Part shown: positions 42,894 through 56,845 of the stretch, piece after piece
Numbering within the stretch: the stretch's first letter is position 1
Layout of the letters: every line of letters begins with the position of its first letter
Assembly: GCA_030533445.1 (NCBI GenBank)
Contig: CM060081.1
Span: forward strand, 20,009,611-20,073,610
Direction: 5' to 3'
DNA from: Cyprinodon diabolis
Taxonomy: Eukaryota > Chordata > Actinopteri > Cyprinodontiformes > Cyprinodontidae
Length of the DNA: 64,000 nucleotides
Translations under genes and position numbers: made by a program
Notes under the pieces: generated by a model
What the model was told of the DNA's origin: nothing
Seen by the model: the letters and a program-made list of their open reading frames with translations, nothing else
Database searches by the model: none

Positions 42894-45800
42894 TAAAAAT
42901 CTATTTTTTAAAGGGTTATTTATTTTTTACTAAGTAATTCACTTAATAAAACATTATTTCACCAAAACATTTTTTTTTTGACATCCTTGGATTCGCATTG
43001 TGTATTAGTTTGAAAATATTCCAATTGCCCTAAATTAGTTAAAAGCTAAGTTGACCCCATTTGAAATTCTTTTAAGATAACCTTTGGTTCTTAAATGTAA
43101 ATCATGCCAAACTATGGTATCATTGCATAATTTTATTAACCATTTTTCATTCTACAGCTACAGCTCATGTTATAAATTATATCATATATCATATCACAAA
43201 GTTCAAATTCTGTCACACTAGAATCTTGAATATGACTTAGAGTTCCCAAGACTCTAGTGATTTCACTATATTAATCCTGGTGGGGCTCCAGTGGGAAATG
43301 GTGAAGCAGTAGATCCACATCAGGGATACCAACACTGAAAAATGTTATCCAGAAAAAGGTGCAACACAGCACAAGTGTACCAAGTAGAATGGTCACCTTT
43401 TTAGGCTTGCAATCCAGTGCTATTATACTTCAAGCAGTTCCTCCCTGGCTATATTGAACAATGGATACTACCTGTACCCCAACCTTTGCTGCTCTCTGTC
43501 AGCTAGCTGATTGGAATGAAGGTGAAGTCTGTTGTTGTCTAAAACAGATGCATTGACTTAGGAAGCTCCGCTTTTTAAAATAATGCTGGCAAGTCTTCTG
43601 TATAAATAAGCCACCACAGACTGACTATAGTCAAAGTAATTAACCACCTAATATCAGCTTCTGTAACTCCAAGGTAAAAACAGTTAATATTTTCTGCACC
43701 ATAAAAATCAAAACCACAACCTAAGTCAAAGTATTATTTTCTGTAACTTTCTTGAGTCTTTCTATATTTGTTAAAATGATACAATGCTTAAGACAACATA
43801 GATGTAAAACTGTTGTTGGTTTAGTGTCACATCATCTTATGCATTTTTTAATTATATATCCATGGTATGACCGCGATACTGTGACACAAGGTAAATGCAC
43901 TGTCCGGTCCAAAGCCTAAGTTTGACCTACACAAACATGGAGAAAAGTTGATAATTTAGTATTTATTTTAATGTCTGTTTATGACCAAAAACTTGGGGAC
44001 AGTTTTCCTTTTTATTTTGTAAACTGGAGGGAAAAAAAGAAAAAAACATTAAAAAAAAGAGATATTCTATGCAGAACAAAAGAGGTGGAAGAGGTTATGG
44101 GTAGGGCTGACTTCCTCAGAGCTTTGCTTGAACACAAAGAAACGAGAAAGAAACTCGATTACTGGGATATGGAAATCTACTGTTGTGTGACTCTGACAGT
44201 GGGTGTGTGTGTCTGTGTGTAGGAGGGGTATGACTCCAAGATGATACCATCAAAGTCCTCCTTTATTTTGCTAGATGAGGAAGTGATGTCGCATCCCCCG
44301 AGTTGCCAGAGGGCATGCTGATGTCATCTGGCTGTCAGACACAGTGATGGGGAGCCCCTCCTGCTTGTTCAGAGCCACAAGTAAATGAATGAATGGAATC
44401 TGCTGGTGGATTCATCAGGTCTCACAATGAAACTGGTCAAGGCTCTGATATAGAACAGTGCATTAGCATTTTCCAAGTTAAACTGACTAATATATCCTGT
44501 GTCGTTGATAAGATTCAAGCTGTCTTTGATGGATCTGTGCTGCATTCTCTGGCTGGTGCTGGAAATTCAGAACACTATTATGGGAGGCTGTTCTGTGCAT
44601 TTGGGGGTTGGGTTATGGGTGGTATTCTCCCCTCATGCTCCACCCTTAATACTTGGAGACACAATAAAACTGCAACACAGAAAAGAAAAAAAGAAGAATC
44701 TTCAGAGTATTTTTAGAGGCTTGTGCAAAGCACGACAGGTTTACTCTGTGCCTGGGTGTGTGATTCCAGAAATCTGTTCAACTGGCAGATTTATTTGTGC
44801 AGTCTTTTATTGCCATCACCAGCTTTTAATCTCTTTGGCTCCAGCTAAGGAAGTGGTTACAAACACATGTGGTCTATCCAAATCACAAAGCATTTGAGAA
44901 TAACAATAGACACATAGGCAGGATTTAAATGTAGCCCTAAATCATTGGATTTCACACTAATAGCAGGTCACAGATGCATGAATCGTAAACTAACTTCTCC
45001 TTGTTTAAGGAAGCAGCTGGATAAGATGTCCACATATGCCTGTAAGAATAGTGCTGCCTAGTAAAATAAATCCAGATCTTGAGTACTCACTGCTGCCAGA
45101 CAGCCGTTAATGAGATGCATTCCAATTACTAATTGACTTCCTGGATTCCACATTGCATAGATCTCCATGGTAACTAAACCAACCATACCCTTTCCCTTTT
45201 CATACAAATGAAATTTAAAAATCTCTTCTTGTAATCTTCATTTGTTCTATTCTTTGTTCTTATTTAAATCATTCTGTAATCATTCCAAACTGTTAATAGT
45301 TAATGTTATTAAAGAAATGATTAGGTGTAATCAATGCAAGACATGATTAAATAGATTATATCTGCTTGAGAAATTAGTAATAATGGCTCTCAGAATAAAA
45401 AAGGCACTGTGGATAGAGACCATTAAAGGAGATACTGTTAGTGCAGGGAGGAGGAAGTGTCTGGAATTTCACTGACACCAAGATGGCCTGCTCTGTTCTC
45501 TGTCAGAGTGATATAAACCAGTCCTGAGTCTCTGCTGCTCTCCTCTAATGGCCAGACTTTGAAACCCACTGTTTCACTGACACCCTGACCTTTTTTTTTC
45601 TTCCTTTTCTTCCTCCTCCTCCAAAGATCAGATCGTGTGTCTTAATCAGATTGGTTAACAAGCTCCAGGATGTTTCATCCTAGGAAATAGGCAACGGGAA
45701 TATGTTGATTGGACAGAAACATGTGGAAAACACAAGCTTATGCAAACCAGTTTGTGATTTATTAGATCAAACTGAGCTGGACAGTTTACAACTTGAAAAC

Positions 45801-47058
45801 CATTTCCTACTGAGGTTGGATGTTGTAAAACTGAGTCCTATAATGTTTCAAACAGACTGTCAGTTTGGAGTTTTTCAATGTAACCAGATCCCATAGATCT
45901 GTAAAAATAAATAACATAAAAACAAAGTTTTAGAGTTTCTCTATATGTATAGATAGCTATGGATTATCTCCTTGCATTGTGTTGTTACAGTAAATTTAGT
46001 TCTTGATATGCCTTTGCTTCTTTACACTGGATCCTGTTTTTACATTTTGAAATGGATAATATTTTTGTAAAATGCTTACTGTAGGTAAAAATTGATCTTT
46101 CTTATTTGAAAAAAAACCCTACTAAATATGTTGTATATTTGTAAAATTCAGCTTCAAATAACTTATTACTGCATGTCGTTGGTATTTTTGTAATAGTAAA
46201 TAAATGCTCACCATTTAGCATTTACTTTGAAATCGTATTTTGGAGATCTCTTTTATCTATTCTAAACAAGCCTATGGTGAAATTATAATAATACATAAAT
46301 AATAAATAATTCTTTATTTCTTATTGCTCTTTGTAAATATATCAAATGTATTCCAGTGAATTTGTAAGGTTATTAAGTTGGAATATCAGATCAATATGTA
46401 GAACATGGAGGATGAGACATTAAAAGTTTGTTCCTACTGTTTTCATGTATTTCGGCTACATAAAAAAATTCAATTCTATTCCTTTTTAGTTAAGGAGCCT
46501 TATGGTCACTGACCTATAGTGGCTCTCTTCATAAGAGAGCTCTCTCTTTGTGTTTTAGGTCTACCTGGCTGGTGCAGGTGCAATCATCAGCCACCCCATA
46601 AGAGCTTCAAATCAGATATGTCAGGCCCATTCTCTTTCATTTATTCCCTGGGCTTTGCTCAGAAGTGATCTTGTCTTTGAGCTGACTGTTTATGGGGACT
46701 TACATGGCTTTTGCTGTGAGCATAGTGTTAATGTGTGGTTAATATTGAATAATTGGCTAACTAAAGTGTTTTCTGTTCACAGTGGAAGCTGGTTGGGGTT
46801 CTCTGCCATTTTTGTTTAACTGTTTACTCCTTGCTTTGTGGTTAGCCAGGGAGTTCAGGTATTGTGCTTTATTTTCAGTTCTCCTTCAGAAAGTGTTTTA
46901 TTATATAACTAAATAAAGGGGCATTTTGTTTGTTGTTTTGAGAGCCTGACACTTAAAGCTTCCCTGTGATGTGCTGTCTCCTGTAATTTAAACTCCTGCT
47001 AATTGTGAAATAAATTATATTTTGCTACTGACATAATCTGCATAGGTTACTGACTTTT
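42894..47058. other. AT-rich non-coding DNA
   Basis: No feature supported. A short gt-rich run at 44200-44222. Open frames at 43971, 44393, 44499 and 45702 are not protein-like. Confidence 0.45.
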
Positions 47059-47143
47059 GTGTTACACTTAGTGCCAGAATTTACCCTTAGTTGTCTTAAG
47101 GGGGGATTGGAACACCTTACAGTCCTTGAAAACTCAGATGATG

Positions 47144-47235
47144 TCCATCCATCCATCCATCCATCCATCCATCCATCCATCCATCCATCCATCCATCCAT
47201 CCATCCATCCATCCATCCATCCATCCATCCATCCA
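47144..47235. repeat. (CCAT)n microsatellite, about 23 units
   Basis: Uninterrupted tetranucleotide array. On the minus strand it reads (GATG)n and is continuous with the Rex3 3' end, so it is best read as an expanded Rex3 tail. Confidence 0.97.
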
Positions 47236-47480
47236 CTTCTGCTTATCGGGGGCCAGGTCGTGGGGGTAGCAGATCCATCCTCTTCTGCTTATCGGGGGCC
47301 AGGTCGTGGGGGTAGCAGATTCAGTAGGGAAACCCAGACATTTCTTGGACGTCACTTTGACCAGCTTCTATGGGGGGAGCTCAAGGCATTCCTGGGTCGC
47401 CCTGTGGGTCTCCTCCCAGTGGGATGTGCCCGGAACACCTCAACAAGGAGGCATCCCAGAGGCATCCTAACCAAACAATG
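47236..47480 (-). pseudogene. Rex3 (RTE-type) LINE 3' end
   Basis: Minus-strand reading includes [20 protein letters not shown] (about 47395-47460) and [13 protein letters not shown] words before the stop, the C-terminal end and short 3' UTR of Rex3. The plus strand shows gatgtgcccggaacacctca and cttctgcttatcgggggcc. A 46-bp unit containing cttctgcttatcgggggcca is duplicated in tandem (from 47236 and 47282). A (GATG)n tail matches the known short-tandem-repeat tail of Rex3. Strongly 5'-truncated. Confidence 0.75.
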
Positions 47481-49734
47481 TGCTCAATGTATATGCTACT
47501 GTAACCTGCTTTCAGACCTTTTGATGGGTAGAAGATCAGAAAGAAGAAACTGGTGGTCAGAGATTCCAGTGGCGCCAGTGTGTGGCAGCCTTGCTTCTCT
47601 CAGTAAGCCCCAGTGTAGCTGTGGCTACAATGTAGCTATCATCAGTGTATTTGTATGTGCATGACTGACTGAATGTAGTGTAAAGCACTTTGGTCAGTTT
47701 CCTGACTTAAAAAAAGCATATAAAGCATATAAAGTATAAGCCATTTACCATTAACATTTTGCCTGCAAAATCAATACAAAATAGAAAACACATTAATATG
47801 TATTTATATAAAGTGTTTTTATTATAATTATTATTTTCTTAGTATCTGACTAAACAATAAGAGGTGTGACTGCATAAACTCACAATTTATCACTCTGGCT
47901 AATGCTTCAGACATTAATCAGAATGTGAGAAGACAATGAAGAAAAAGAGAGGGATTATACCTATTGATTGCTGGTGTTTCTCTTAATTTGCCTCAGAAAT
48001 CCTGACTTGATTAGAAGGGGTTCTGGGTCTAAATCTATTGATTTTTTGGTGGGCCCCCTTTGGAACCATTTTTGCTGGTTATTGCCTGGCCTCCCACTCT
48101 CCAGTGGGCAGCGTTTGCCCTGCTACCAAACGTGTTGTCCTCCACACCACCGACCCCCTCAGATATCTCTCTACAACATTTAATTGAAGAAGACACTATA
48201 AAACATGTGTTATCCCATGGGTCCAATTCTATTAGCTTCTCGTGCACCTCCCCTGAGAGTAAGAGTGCGGCAGAAGAAAAGAAAAACATGGACAAACCGT
48301 CCACACCTTCGTATCTCTTCTGGGAATGATTGCACTGCCTGTGGGATGAGTCTGGATTGGCAGAAATGTTTTTCTACAATAGAAAAGCTGCTGCAAGACA
48401 TCTTTCTTATCAGAGCCCCTATGATGTTTATCCAAGGCATCTATTCCCCCAGTAATGAATTTAGTTCAAAACACAACCATAAATGGATCCAGGCTCCCAC
48501 TTGTCTTTGAAGAGATGTCGACCTTTTTGCCCTAGTGTGAGCGGACAGGCAATTATATGCATGATCAGACAGTCATTGTGTTACATCCAACCTCTGAGAA
48601 ATTTAATTATCTAATGGTAAATTGTTTCATGGGAGACAAGTAGTGAGCTAGGACCGTCCTTATTTGCCACAGTGGTTTACATCCATAACAGTGTCTGCAC
48701 TTGGATTTGTGTTATATAAAGCTCCATGTGTAAAACTATAGTTGCTTGCTTGAAGTGTAGCATGTATTAATTATAAAATTCCGCCCCCTGTTTTTGATTG
48801 GGGTCTGATTCTAAGCAATAAAGAAAGATACAACAAAAGTATGGATTCTGCTGAGCAAAGGAATCAATTTTCTCGTCTCAGTGGTCCCCTGAACAATAGG
48901 CTACAAATGACAGCCATGCTACTGTATGCCTGTAAGACCCGCATGTTCCCATCCGATGTAAGCGCTCCATTTTATCAAATGTGTCCACACATACTGAAAT
49001 AAAAGACAGTGTAGAACCTTATTCCCCATTTACTTCTTTGTTAAATGATTGACGGCCGCTTGGCACCACTGTACCTTTGTAACTCAAATTCATTGCAGCA
49101 ATATTTGTATTGCTATGGAAACGGCTTCCGCCCAGACACCACTGCGTCTTGTGGCTTTTATTGGGTGAGAGGATGCTCCTGTAGTCATACTCATAAAGGG
49201 AAAATGATTCCAAGAAGACATATGATGAAGCTCCACCTGAAGAGCAGAGTGTGGCCCCCAGGGAACGAGTGCCTACGCAAAGAGCAACTTTCCACAGAAA
49301 AGAAACGCCTTTTCCCAGCCTGCTGCTAATATTAATTACCAACTGAAAGCTCTGCTTCGAGCAATCTCTAAGCATGGCTGGGAGGGGAAGCTACCGATGT
49401 TCACACAAACATCTTATGATAGAAATATGTGTGGTCAATAAATTCAACCACACATATTTGTTATTTCCTCTGCCCAATTGCTTGGTCAAATTAATAACTA
49501 TTTGTGGTGTTTTATCTTCCACCCAAATACTGGGGCAAATGAACCACTGTTGCTGTTTTTTCACCAGCTACGTAAATTTGTTTGGTACATTTGTTTAAGT
49601 GCTTGGTGAAATTGTCCAATACCCTAGATTAATTCTAACATATTACAGTACAGTTATTACAAAAATAAATAGCAACTAACTACCCATATCTCTAATACTT
49701 CCCAATTGCATATCTACAACTTAGACAAAGAGAC
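47481..49734. other. Non-coding DNA, no recognised feature
   Basis: Overlapping short open frames at 47968-48510 on both strands have no recognised domain; 49019-49375 likewise. Confidence 0.4.
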
Positions 49735-50033
49735 TTAAGCCCCATTTACACTACCCTCAGAAACCAATCCGTGGTGAGTTAGGAACAAGCTTGGATCAGT
49801 TAACTATGCCGAGCTTGGTTCCTTACGACCGTTTACACTTCACATTAGGACTGTTCCTCGCCTCCTAGTGAGGACCTAGCTCAATGCTCCGAATGTTTCC
49901 AATGTGAGATCAATAAAGTTCACGTTTCAGTTGTGTCTGGCATGATCTGGTTCAGTTTTACTGCCATTTACACTCTACGGTGCTCGAACTGCTCTCGGCA
50001 TGGTTTCAAAAGGGTAGTATAAATGGGGCATTA
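49735..50033. mobile_element. Harbinger-like MITE, 293 bp
   Basis: Inverted termini AGCCCCATTTACACTACCCT (49738-) and the complement of agggtagtataaatggggca (ending 50030), flanked by TTA at 49735-49737 and 50031-50033. Three-base TTA/TWA duplications are typical of PIF/Harbinger. No coding capacity. Confidence 0.75.
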
Positions 50034-53000
50034 CACTAATGGTATGGTCAGACCGCACACTGCTGAAGCAGCCAAGGCATCAAAAGGTCCTGCAGCACGT
50101 TTAGAGCAGCAGGAGCAACTCATCTTGACGCATCGAAGCAGTTAAAACAGTGCCTCTGAACATCGGCCTTGACACGCTTCACAAGCACCAGCTGCTGGAG
50201 TTGGAAAAATTTAACTTGCTGCTTGACGCGCCACATCAACTAATCAGAGAAACTGATCTGGAAGATTGGCAAGGAGACAGTCACAGAGCTGCTGATGTAG
50301 ATCACTATGGTCACGCCTCCTAAACAGTTTATTAAGGCCTAAATTAACTTAAAATGTTGAAAATTGAGGGCAAAATATGTTCGCTTTTATTATTCTGGTT
50401 GCCTGCAGTTTGGATAGCGTACATGAAAACCCCCAAGAGGCGACCGGGCCAGAGGCTGCTCTAAAAGGGATTTCCAATGGCAGCGCAGTGCCGGTGTTTG
50501 AGGGTTTTGCGCTGGTCTGATAGCAAAAGAATATTTTAAGGCAGGATCGCAATCTTCATGGACTGACTGCGCAGATGAAGTTTTGAGGTGAACTTTAAAA
50601 CATACTAAAACTATGTTTTACCCACTGATTATAGCAAATATAGCAAAGCCACTCTCTGCCATTGAACACAGCTGCTGCTTCTATTTGGTGTAGTCTGAAT
50701 TTAGAATTAGACAAACTTATACAAAATGAAATTTCGTTTATACAGCTTTCTGACAGTGAGTGAGCAGCACCTTACCAGTGAATTTCCCTTCATGAATTGC
50801 AGCAGTGGTCCAATGTAAAAAGTGTGGAAGAGACATGGTGCAAAAAGGTGTTCTGTCCAACCCGGACTGACTCAGGTCTGTTTTTGAGGAAGTCTAGCAG
50901 CCATTTGCAAAGGGATGTATTGACATTAAAACAACTATAACAACTAAGAAGAGCAACACGCGACATGTGAAACAGGTAATAACAAGTTGTACTTGAGGCC
51001 GTTAGCTCCACTGCAACAACAACACTAATTTGAATAAAAACACAGCTAGTCAGTGTACATTTATGTTTTGCGTGACTTCTTGGGACCTAACTGTAGATAT
51101 TTGTGACCCATATTACATCAAATAAAACCCGTTACCAGAGGCTGGTGGGAGGAGCTGCTGAAGGTGTTTCGCAGCCCACTCCTGTGATAAAAAGTTTTTA
51201 AAAAGCCTTGTTCACACCAGCTGTGAAGAAAAACACATTTTTGTGGTTTTCTTTGTATAGGTGTGACATGAAATCTAATATATTGCATTGTTATAGTATT
51301 CACTTAAGCATCAACATCAAGAGAAAAACATATAGACATAGTGTTCCAAACTGGAATGAATGAACAGGTTAAATCCTTTGTAAAGGCACTGAATTCCACT
51401 TTAAATAAATAAAACACTGGCCAGCATTGTTATAGGCTTCTGACAACACAATCCATCTTCATTTTTAATGAAAGCCTATAGGCTGCCTCATATAGAACAG
51501 CAAGGCAGCACACATGCTGCATGTTTACTTCCAGCTCATTTATTCTCATTATGCAGCTCCAAAGACGTCAATGAGGGGATTTCTGCCTCACAGTGATATC
51601 CACAGTGATATTTGAAGATTCATAAGGAGAGAGGAGAAGAGCGGTAGGTGGGGGGGCTGCTGATGTCAGAAAGAACAAGACGGAAGGGAAGCAATGGGGG
51701 GTGCATGCCGTCATGCTCTGCCCATGAACTCTGACACCTTTGACAGAGGTACCCTCTGTTTTCAGACCCCTCAGAGACAGCACCAGCTCATTCTTTTCCA
51801 CTCGCTCAGTCTCCATTGGAAATTTCACAGCCCCCATCACATAATGAGACCCTGCCATGTCTAGCCGGGAAGTAGGTATGAATTTAAGTCTAGGTTTTAC
51901 CTCAATGCAGTAATTAGAATTCACAGCCCCACCTGAGAAACACTCCTGGATGAACATTCAATATTTTCATTGACATCATAAAAAAGAATGGCTGTCTATG
52001 CCCATTTTCTTTTAGCAGATATTTTCAATCACTGATATCTATTATGACTGAGTTGGTGAAATCCTAGAGCAGTAAGAACCTGTTCACATTAAAGTCGAAA
52101 GATTTACATGATGCAAGAGACAAGTTTCTAGCGACACCACAGACAATTTTGGTCATTTCAGCAACCCAAGTGTTAGACAGAGACAGAGCTTTTTTATCAA
52201 TCAAAATGGTTAAATTGTTTTGATGTGTGGCTTTTGCTTTCTTTTCACAGCTTCTGGATTTTGTTGACCCCTCTGGGCCCCAGTACAAAAATAGTACAAT
52301 AGAAGCAAAGCAAAGAATAGAAGCAGAGTAAACAGAATTTGAAAATATCAAACCTGTAGTAGTCCCTAGTACAAGAATCATTTCTAAGAAATACCACAGC
52401 AACGGCAATTAGAGACTTGAAGAACTGATAACTATATGGCTCCAGTGCCAGAATTGTCCTAGTTGTTTTTTTGTTTTTTAACACAGAATACCTGATCAGA
52501 ATCTTATCATCTATAGATATAAATAACAATTGCTGAATAAAAAGTTAAAAGAATAACATTTTACACTATAACATACAAATGTATCTGTTTAAAGGCTAAA
52601 ACTCTCAGTGCAGGTAATAAAGGGAGGTAAAACTATGATCGACATGTATTTTATTTATGCATATCTTTTGTTTTCAATTTTATTTAACATCTACTTTTTT
52701 CAAATCTTGTCAATTTTAAAATAAAAAAATAAAAAAATCAGAGTACATAAAAAGTGCTTTTCATTTGAATCAGTTTATGATTTAGGGAAGAAGGCTGTCC
52801 ATACTAACTTTGAAGACATATTTGTCAGTCTGACGTTTGTTTTTATGTCACAAAGCTGTGCCCCACTGCAAAGGGACATGAAGAATGCAGGAAATATTGT
52901 AACATAAAAAAACACAAAAATCTCCTGATTGGAAGTTTCTGTAGCTGTGTTGTTGTTGCTACAGACACTCCTGACCATTTTCTATCTAAAATACATATTT

Positions 53001-53490
53001 AGAAATCTATAGGTAGTAGCATCTCTATTCCCCCAAATTGTCACGATTGGCCATTTCTTTTCCTACGGTCCACATTTGTGTGACCATTTTATTCAATCAT
53101 CTTTTTGCTGCTATAAATTTCCCCAGTGTGGGACAATAAAGGGAGAACAATAAACAGAAAGATATAAGTAAATATAAATAAAGTATATATAAAAAATATA
53201 TTTGTAAAATCTCTTATATTCAACAACAAAAAAATACAGATAAGCAAATTGTGCAGAATATCAATAAAAAAAAATCATATCAGATTTATAGTCCCCACAC
53301 TGAAGATATATTAGAATATGTAGGCCAAACCCATTTACATAGTAATAGATAAAAACCTTTGGATAAACCAAACATCACCACTATATATCTGACTTAATAA
53401 CCATTAAAACAACTATTTTCATTAATTTCAGATGGAACTATTCACATAACTATTCACATCCTTGGATTATATTAAACTGAACTTCCAACA
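50034..53490. other. Non-coding DNA; one unexplained ORF
   Basis: 50041-51240 has repeat-like words (atggtcagaccgcacactgc at the left, gccttgttcacaccagctgt at the right) that could be ends of another DNA element; not resolved. A 129-codon minus-strand frame at 51568-51957 is discussed as a finding. 52500-53330 is very AT-rich. Confidence 0.35.
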
Positions 53491-53705
53491 ATCACCCCTG
53501 TTTGGCACCAAGCACCATTTCTTTTGATCACGGAGCAGCCGGCTTGCTTTGGTATCGCAATGAAACATGGGAAAACTAAGGATAGAGAGGATACACCAAA
53601 CCTATCCCTCAAATTGGGCAAAAAGAAGGACGGATTTGTAGGCCGCATAACGAGGAGTCCTGACTGCGCTATGACATAATCGGCCTTTGAATCAGCTGCC
53701 CATGA

Positions 53706-53761
53706 ATTCGAACACAGCCATACTACTTTGCAGTTCTGGAGGAGTATGGCTGTGTTCGAAT
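53706..53761. repeat. 19-bp perfect inverted repeat, 18-base loop
   Basis: attcgaacacagccatact at 53706-53724 and its exact complement at 53743-53761. Confidence 0.9.
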
Positions 53762-56700
53762 GCTGGATTCTCTTCATTTATTTCTGTATGTTTCTCCCTA
53801 GCATCTCTAGTGTCTGGTTTCTGAGTTCCAACCCTGTTATTTCTGGATTTATGTTTTTATACCACCTCCTTCACCATTAAAACTGCAAAAACTATCTCTG
53901 CCACCTCTACTCAGCATTTGGTTCCACAACAATATCACCAACCCTTACATATATTATCTCAAATTATTAGCAAAAGCCTATATATCAATGTGTAAACAAT
54001 TCCCCTTCACAAAACTGCAAAAATGTGGTAATAGTTTTTAATCTATCCTACAGATTGTGCTGCATTTCTTGTGTTTCAAGATACAACTGCAAACCTGCCC
54101 CTCCAGTTTAAGCGCTTAAATAATGAAATGTGAGCAGTGAGACGGGGGAACATGTAAATACAGAGATAATCAAAGAACAACAACAAAACCAATAGATATT
54201 GACAGATATGTCAGCCACAAACAACAGGACTAAATTGGTTGCCTTGGTATTTTCAAAAGGAGGCATGCGATATTTGCTTTCTGTGGCTGCCTTAAGCATC
54301 TATGTGTTTACAGAAATTTTTGGTGCCACCAGGCTAATCAGTTTCCATATAGTTGCACCTTATGAAACTGGGCCTCCTAGAAGTTAACCGTGAACAGAGC
54401 TATATCGTATCTCATGTAAGACTTACAGCTGGGCCGGTTTCACACTGAAACAAGCAGATGTTTCACCAAATCTAATTAGATCGATAACAGCCCCCGCTGC
54501 TACATGATGCACCTTGCAGAGGTATTGTGTTACATTCATTGCTCAGTCTAACTATTGTGTAATCCACTCAGTGCAATTATGATGACCTAAATCAGGTTAC
54601 TCGAATTCAGTTCAATCTGTTCATTTACTTTCTTTAGCAACCGAAAGCTCCCTAGTTTTTTTCTTTTGTACCACTTAGATGGATATGAATCAAAGAGAGG
54701 AAGAAGACCTGGATGAGAACATTCCAGTCAGCTTTTAATCTAAACCTAGTCGCAATTTCATATTTTCTGAGTCTATGCTTTATTCAAACAGGATCATTTA
54801 TATTTCTCTACTCAATGTGTAACTTTTAAGCACTGTTCATGCGTTTCTGTCCTTTAAAATTGGCCTGCTTTATCCGTTATCTTTCCTGATGTGTATTTAA
54901 GATCTCTTTACTTACATCAAAAAAATACCCAAAATCAAAGTGTCAGAGTTTCACACACCTAACTAATATTTCATATGATGTTGTATTTATTACTTATTTG
55001 TAACTTTACAAATATACTTCCTCTAATAGTGGCTAATATCTCAATTCACAGTCTGATCATAATCTTATTTCCTTCAGAAGGCATTTGGCCTGTCCATGTT
55101 TAAGGATGCAAAATTTTGTTGAGATGGAAGGCACTGATTTTAGAGGAGAGTCTACTTTCCAGGACATAACTCTCTCATACATTTCCTATGTTAAAATAGG
55201 TTCACAGTGATACTACTAATGTTACAGCAGCTCCCATCTAATAATCAACTTTAGCCGTTACAGTTCCTAAATTATCCTTTAACTATTCATTAAATATTCT
55301 TGAACTATTCATATTCATTCAACTTTCATTTGAGGTAATTTGGTTATGGTAGGTTCTTCCATTAGGACGATGATCCCAAATAAATATGTGACAGAATACT
55401 ATCACTGATTTTGTAAAGCTTAAATCAACGTCCTCTCAGGGGGCCTGTAAGTTCCAATTCTGCAAGAGTGTGATAAAATATGACCCATGCCAGAATTCTA
55501 ATGATGACTGAAAAATAAGTGAGGTGTCCTTGAAGTTACTAAGCATTTATCTACACTTTTTTTTTATTTTACATACTGATGAGCATATTTGTATTTATAA
55601 TTTTAAGTAAGCACTTAAGCATACATTCACAATCAATTCCCTTAGTTTAAAGTCATTTAATTTCTCATCTAAAAAAAGGAGACTTCCTGTCTCAGATTTC
55701 CATCTGAAACAACCCAATGAGTCAGAGATGACCGATAGCAAGCTCTTAAATGTTCCTGGTACTGAAGGGCAGGTTTTTCTAACTTGTCATTTCCAGGTTA
55801 GAGATCGGCACCATCTCTGCGTTTAGGTCTGAGGTTATTGGATAAATTGATTTCTAGCTGACCTTTCCTGTTCGCTCCGCTGATGCAAAGAGTTCTTAAT
55901 GATTCTGTGCTGTCAGAGGTGGTGGAATCATAGATCCCGGCAGACACCATTAGTCTTCCATACTGGGGCTGAATTTCTGATCAAAGGAGTGGGCCCAGTT
56001 GATACACACCAGGTTGACACAACGAAAGCACCTGTTAATGCTCTGCAATATGTCATAAAATCCAAGAGGAGAGGCTGCATTTACAAATCAACACCTCAGA
56101 AGCTGAAGCAAATAATTAAACTTTGAGGTAAGACTCCATCCTTTGCATTGGAGTATTTATTGTCCAAAGCAAAAATAAGAAAGTAGTCCAAAATCTTTAT
56201 CAGTTTTTGCCTTAATCAGTAAAAAAAAGTCCAGTTGCTGATTTTAGTTGTTTGAAAAATAAAAAAACCATGCATTCCTTTGCTTCTTTATAGCTAAAGC
56301 TAGGGGTCAAGGTAGAGATGATATTTCAGGTTATTAACATTCAGTTTCGTTCATCTGAAAATAAGTAATTATATGTTTATATTTGTGGTACAGTATGCTC
56401 TGATGATCAGTTAGCTGAAAATCTCCTATTTTATGGATGATATGTATGTTCACAAAATGCATGCTGAAAGAATATTTTATTGAGGAAACTGAAAACTTAC
56501 AAGACACAAGAAAAAAATAAATAAAACAACAGACAGCAGTAGAATCAAGTGGTGAACAACTAGTAGCCTTAATACTGTGGAGATGTGAGGACCAACATGT
56601 AAACCAGATGGGTTTAAATGGCAGGTGCAAAGTAGATGGAGAAATAATCTTAGAAGATGATGAAGTCAATATAGACAGAATACATAAAGATTTACACAAA

Positions 56701-56845
56701 AATACCAGCAGCAGATGACAGAAAACCCAGTGAAAAAGACTGAAATCTATGGATGCAAAATTATACACTGAAGCATTTGACACAAAGGTAGAAAACACAG
56801 ACACAAACTAAGGGATATTAGTTCTACTTAAAGACACAATAATTA
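53762..56845. other. AT-rich non-coding DNA
   Basis: No gene recognised. The 156-codon minus-strand frame at 56334-56804 is low-complexity Phe/Ser-rich and not protein-like. Confidence 0.45.

Noticed and set aside
47142..47335. CRISPR array or satellite
   Set aside because: A simple tetranucleotide array plus one duplicated 46-bp unit; no spacer-repeat structure, and the context is a Rex3 tail in a vertebrate genome.
47025..47355. MDGWMDGW... and HPSIHPSI... repeat proteins
   Set aside because: Translations of the CCAT microsatellite.
48060..48510. Overlapping frames on both strands as a coding exon
   Set aside because: No recognised domain, no convincing splice sites, and both strands are open to a similar degree.
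56334..56804. A 156-codon minus-strand frame as a gene
   Set aside because: Phe/Ser/His-rich low complexity from A-rich plus-strand DNA; no motif, no splice context.
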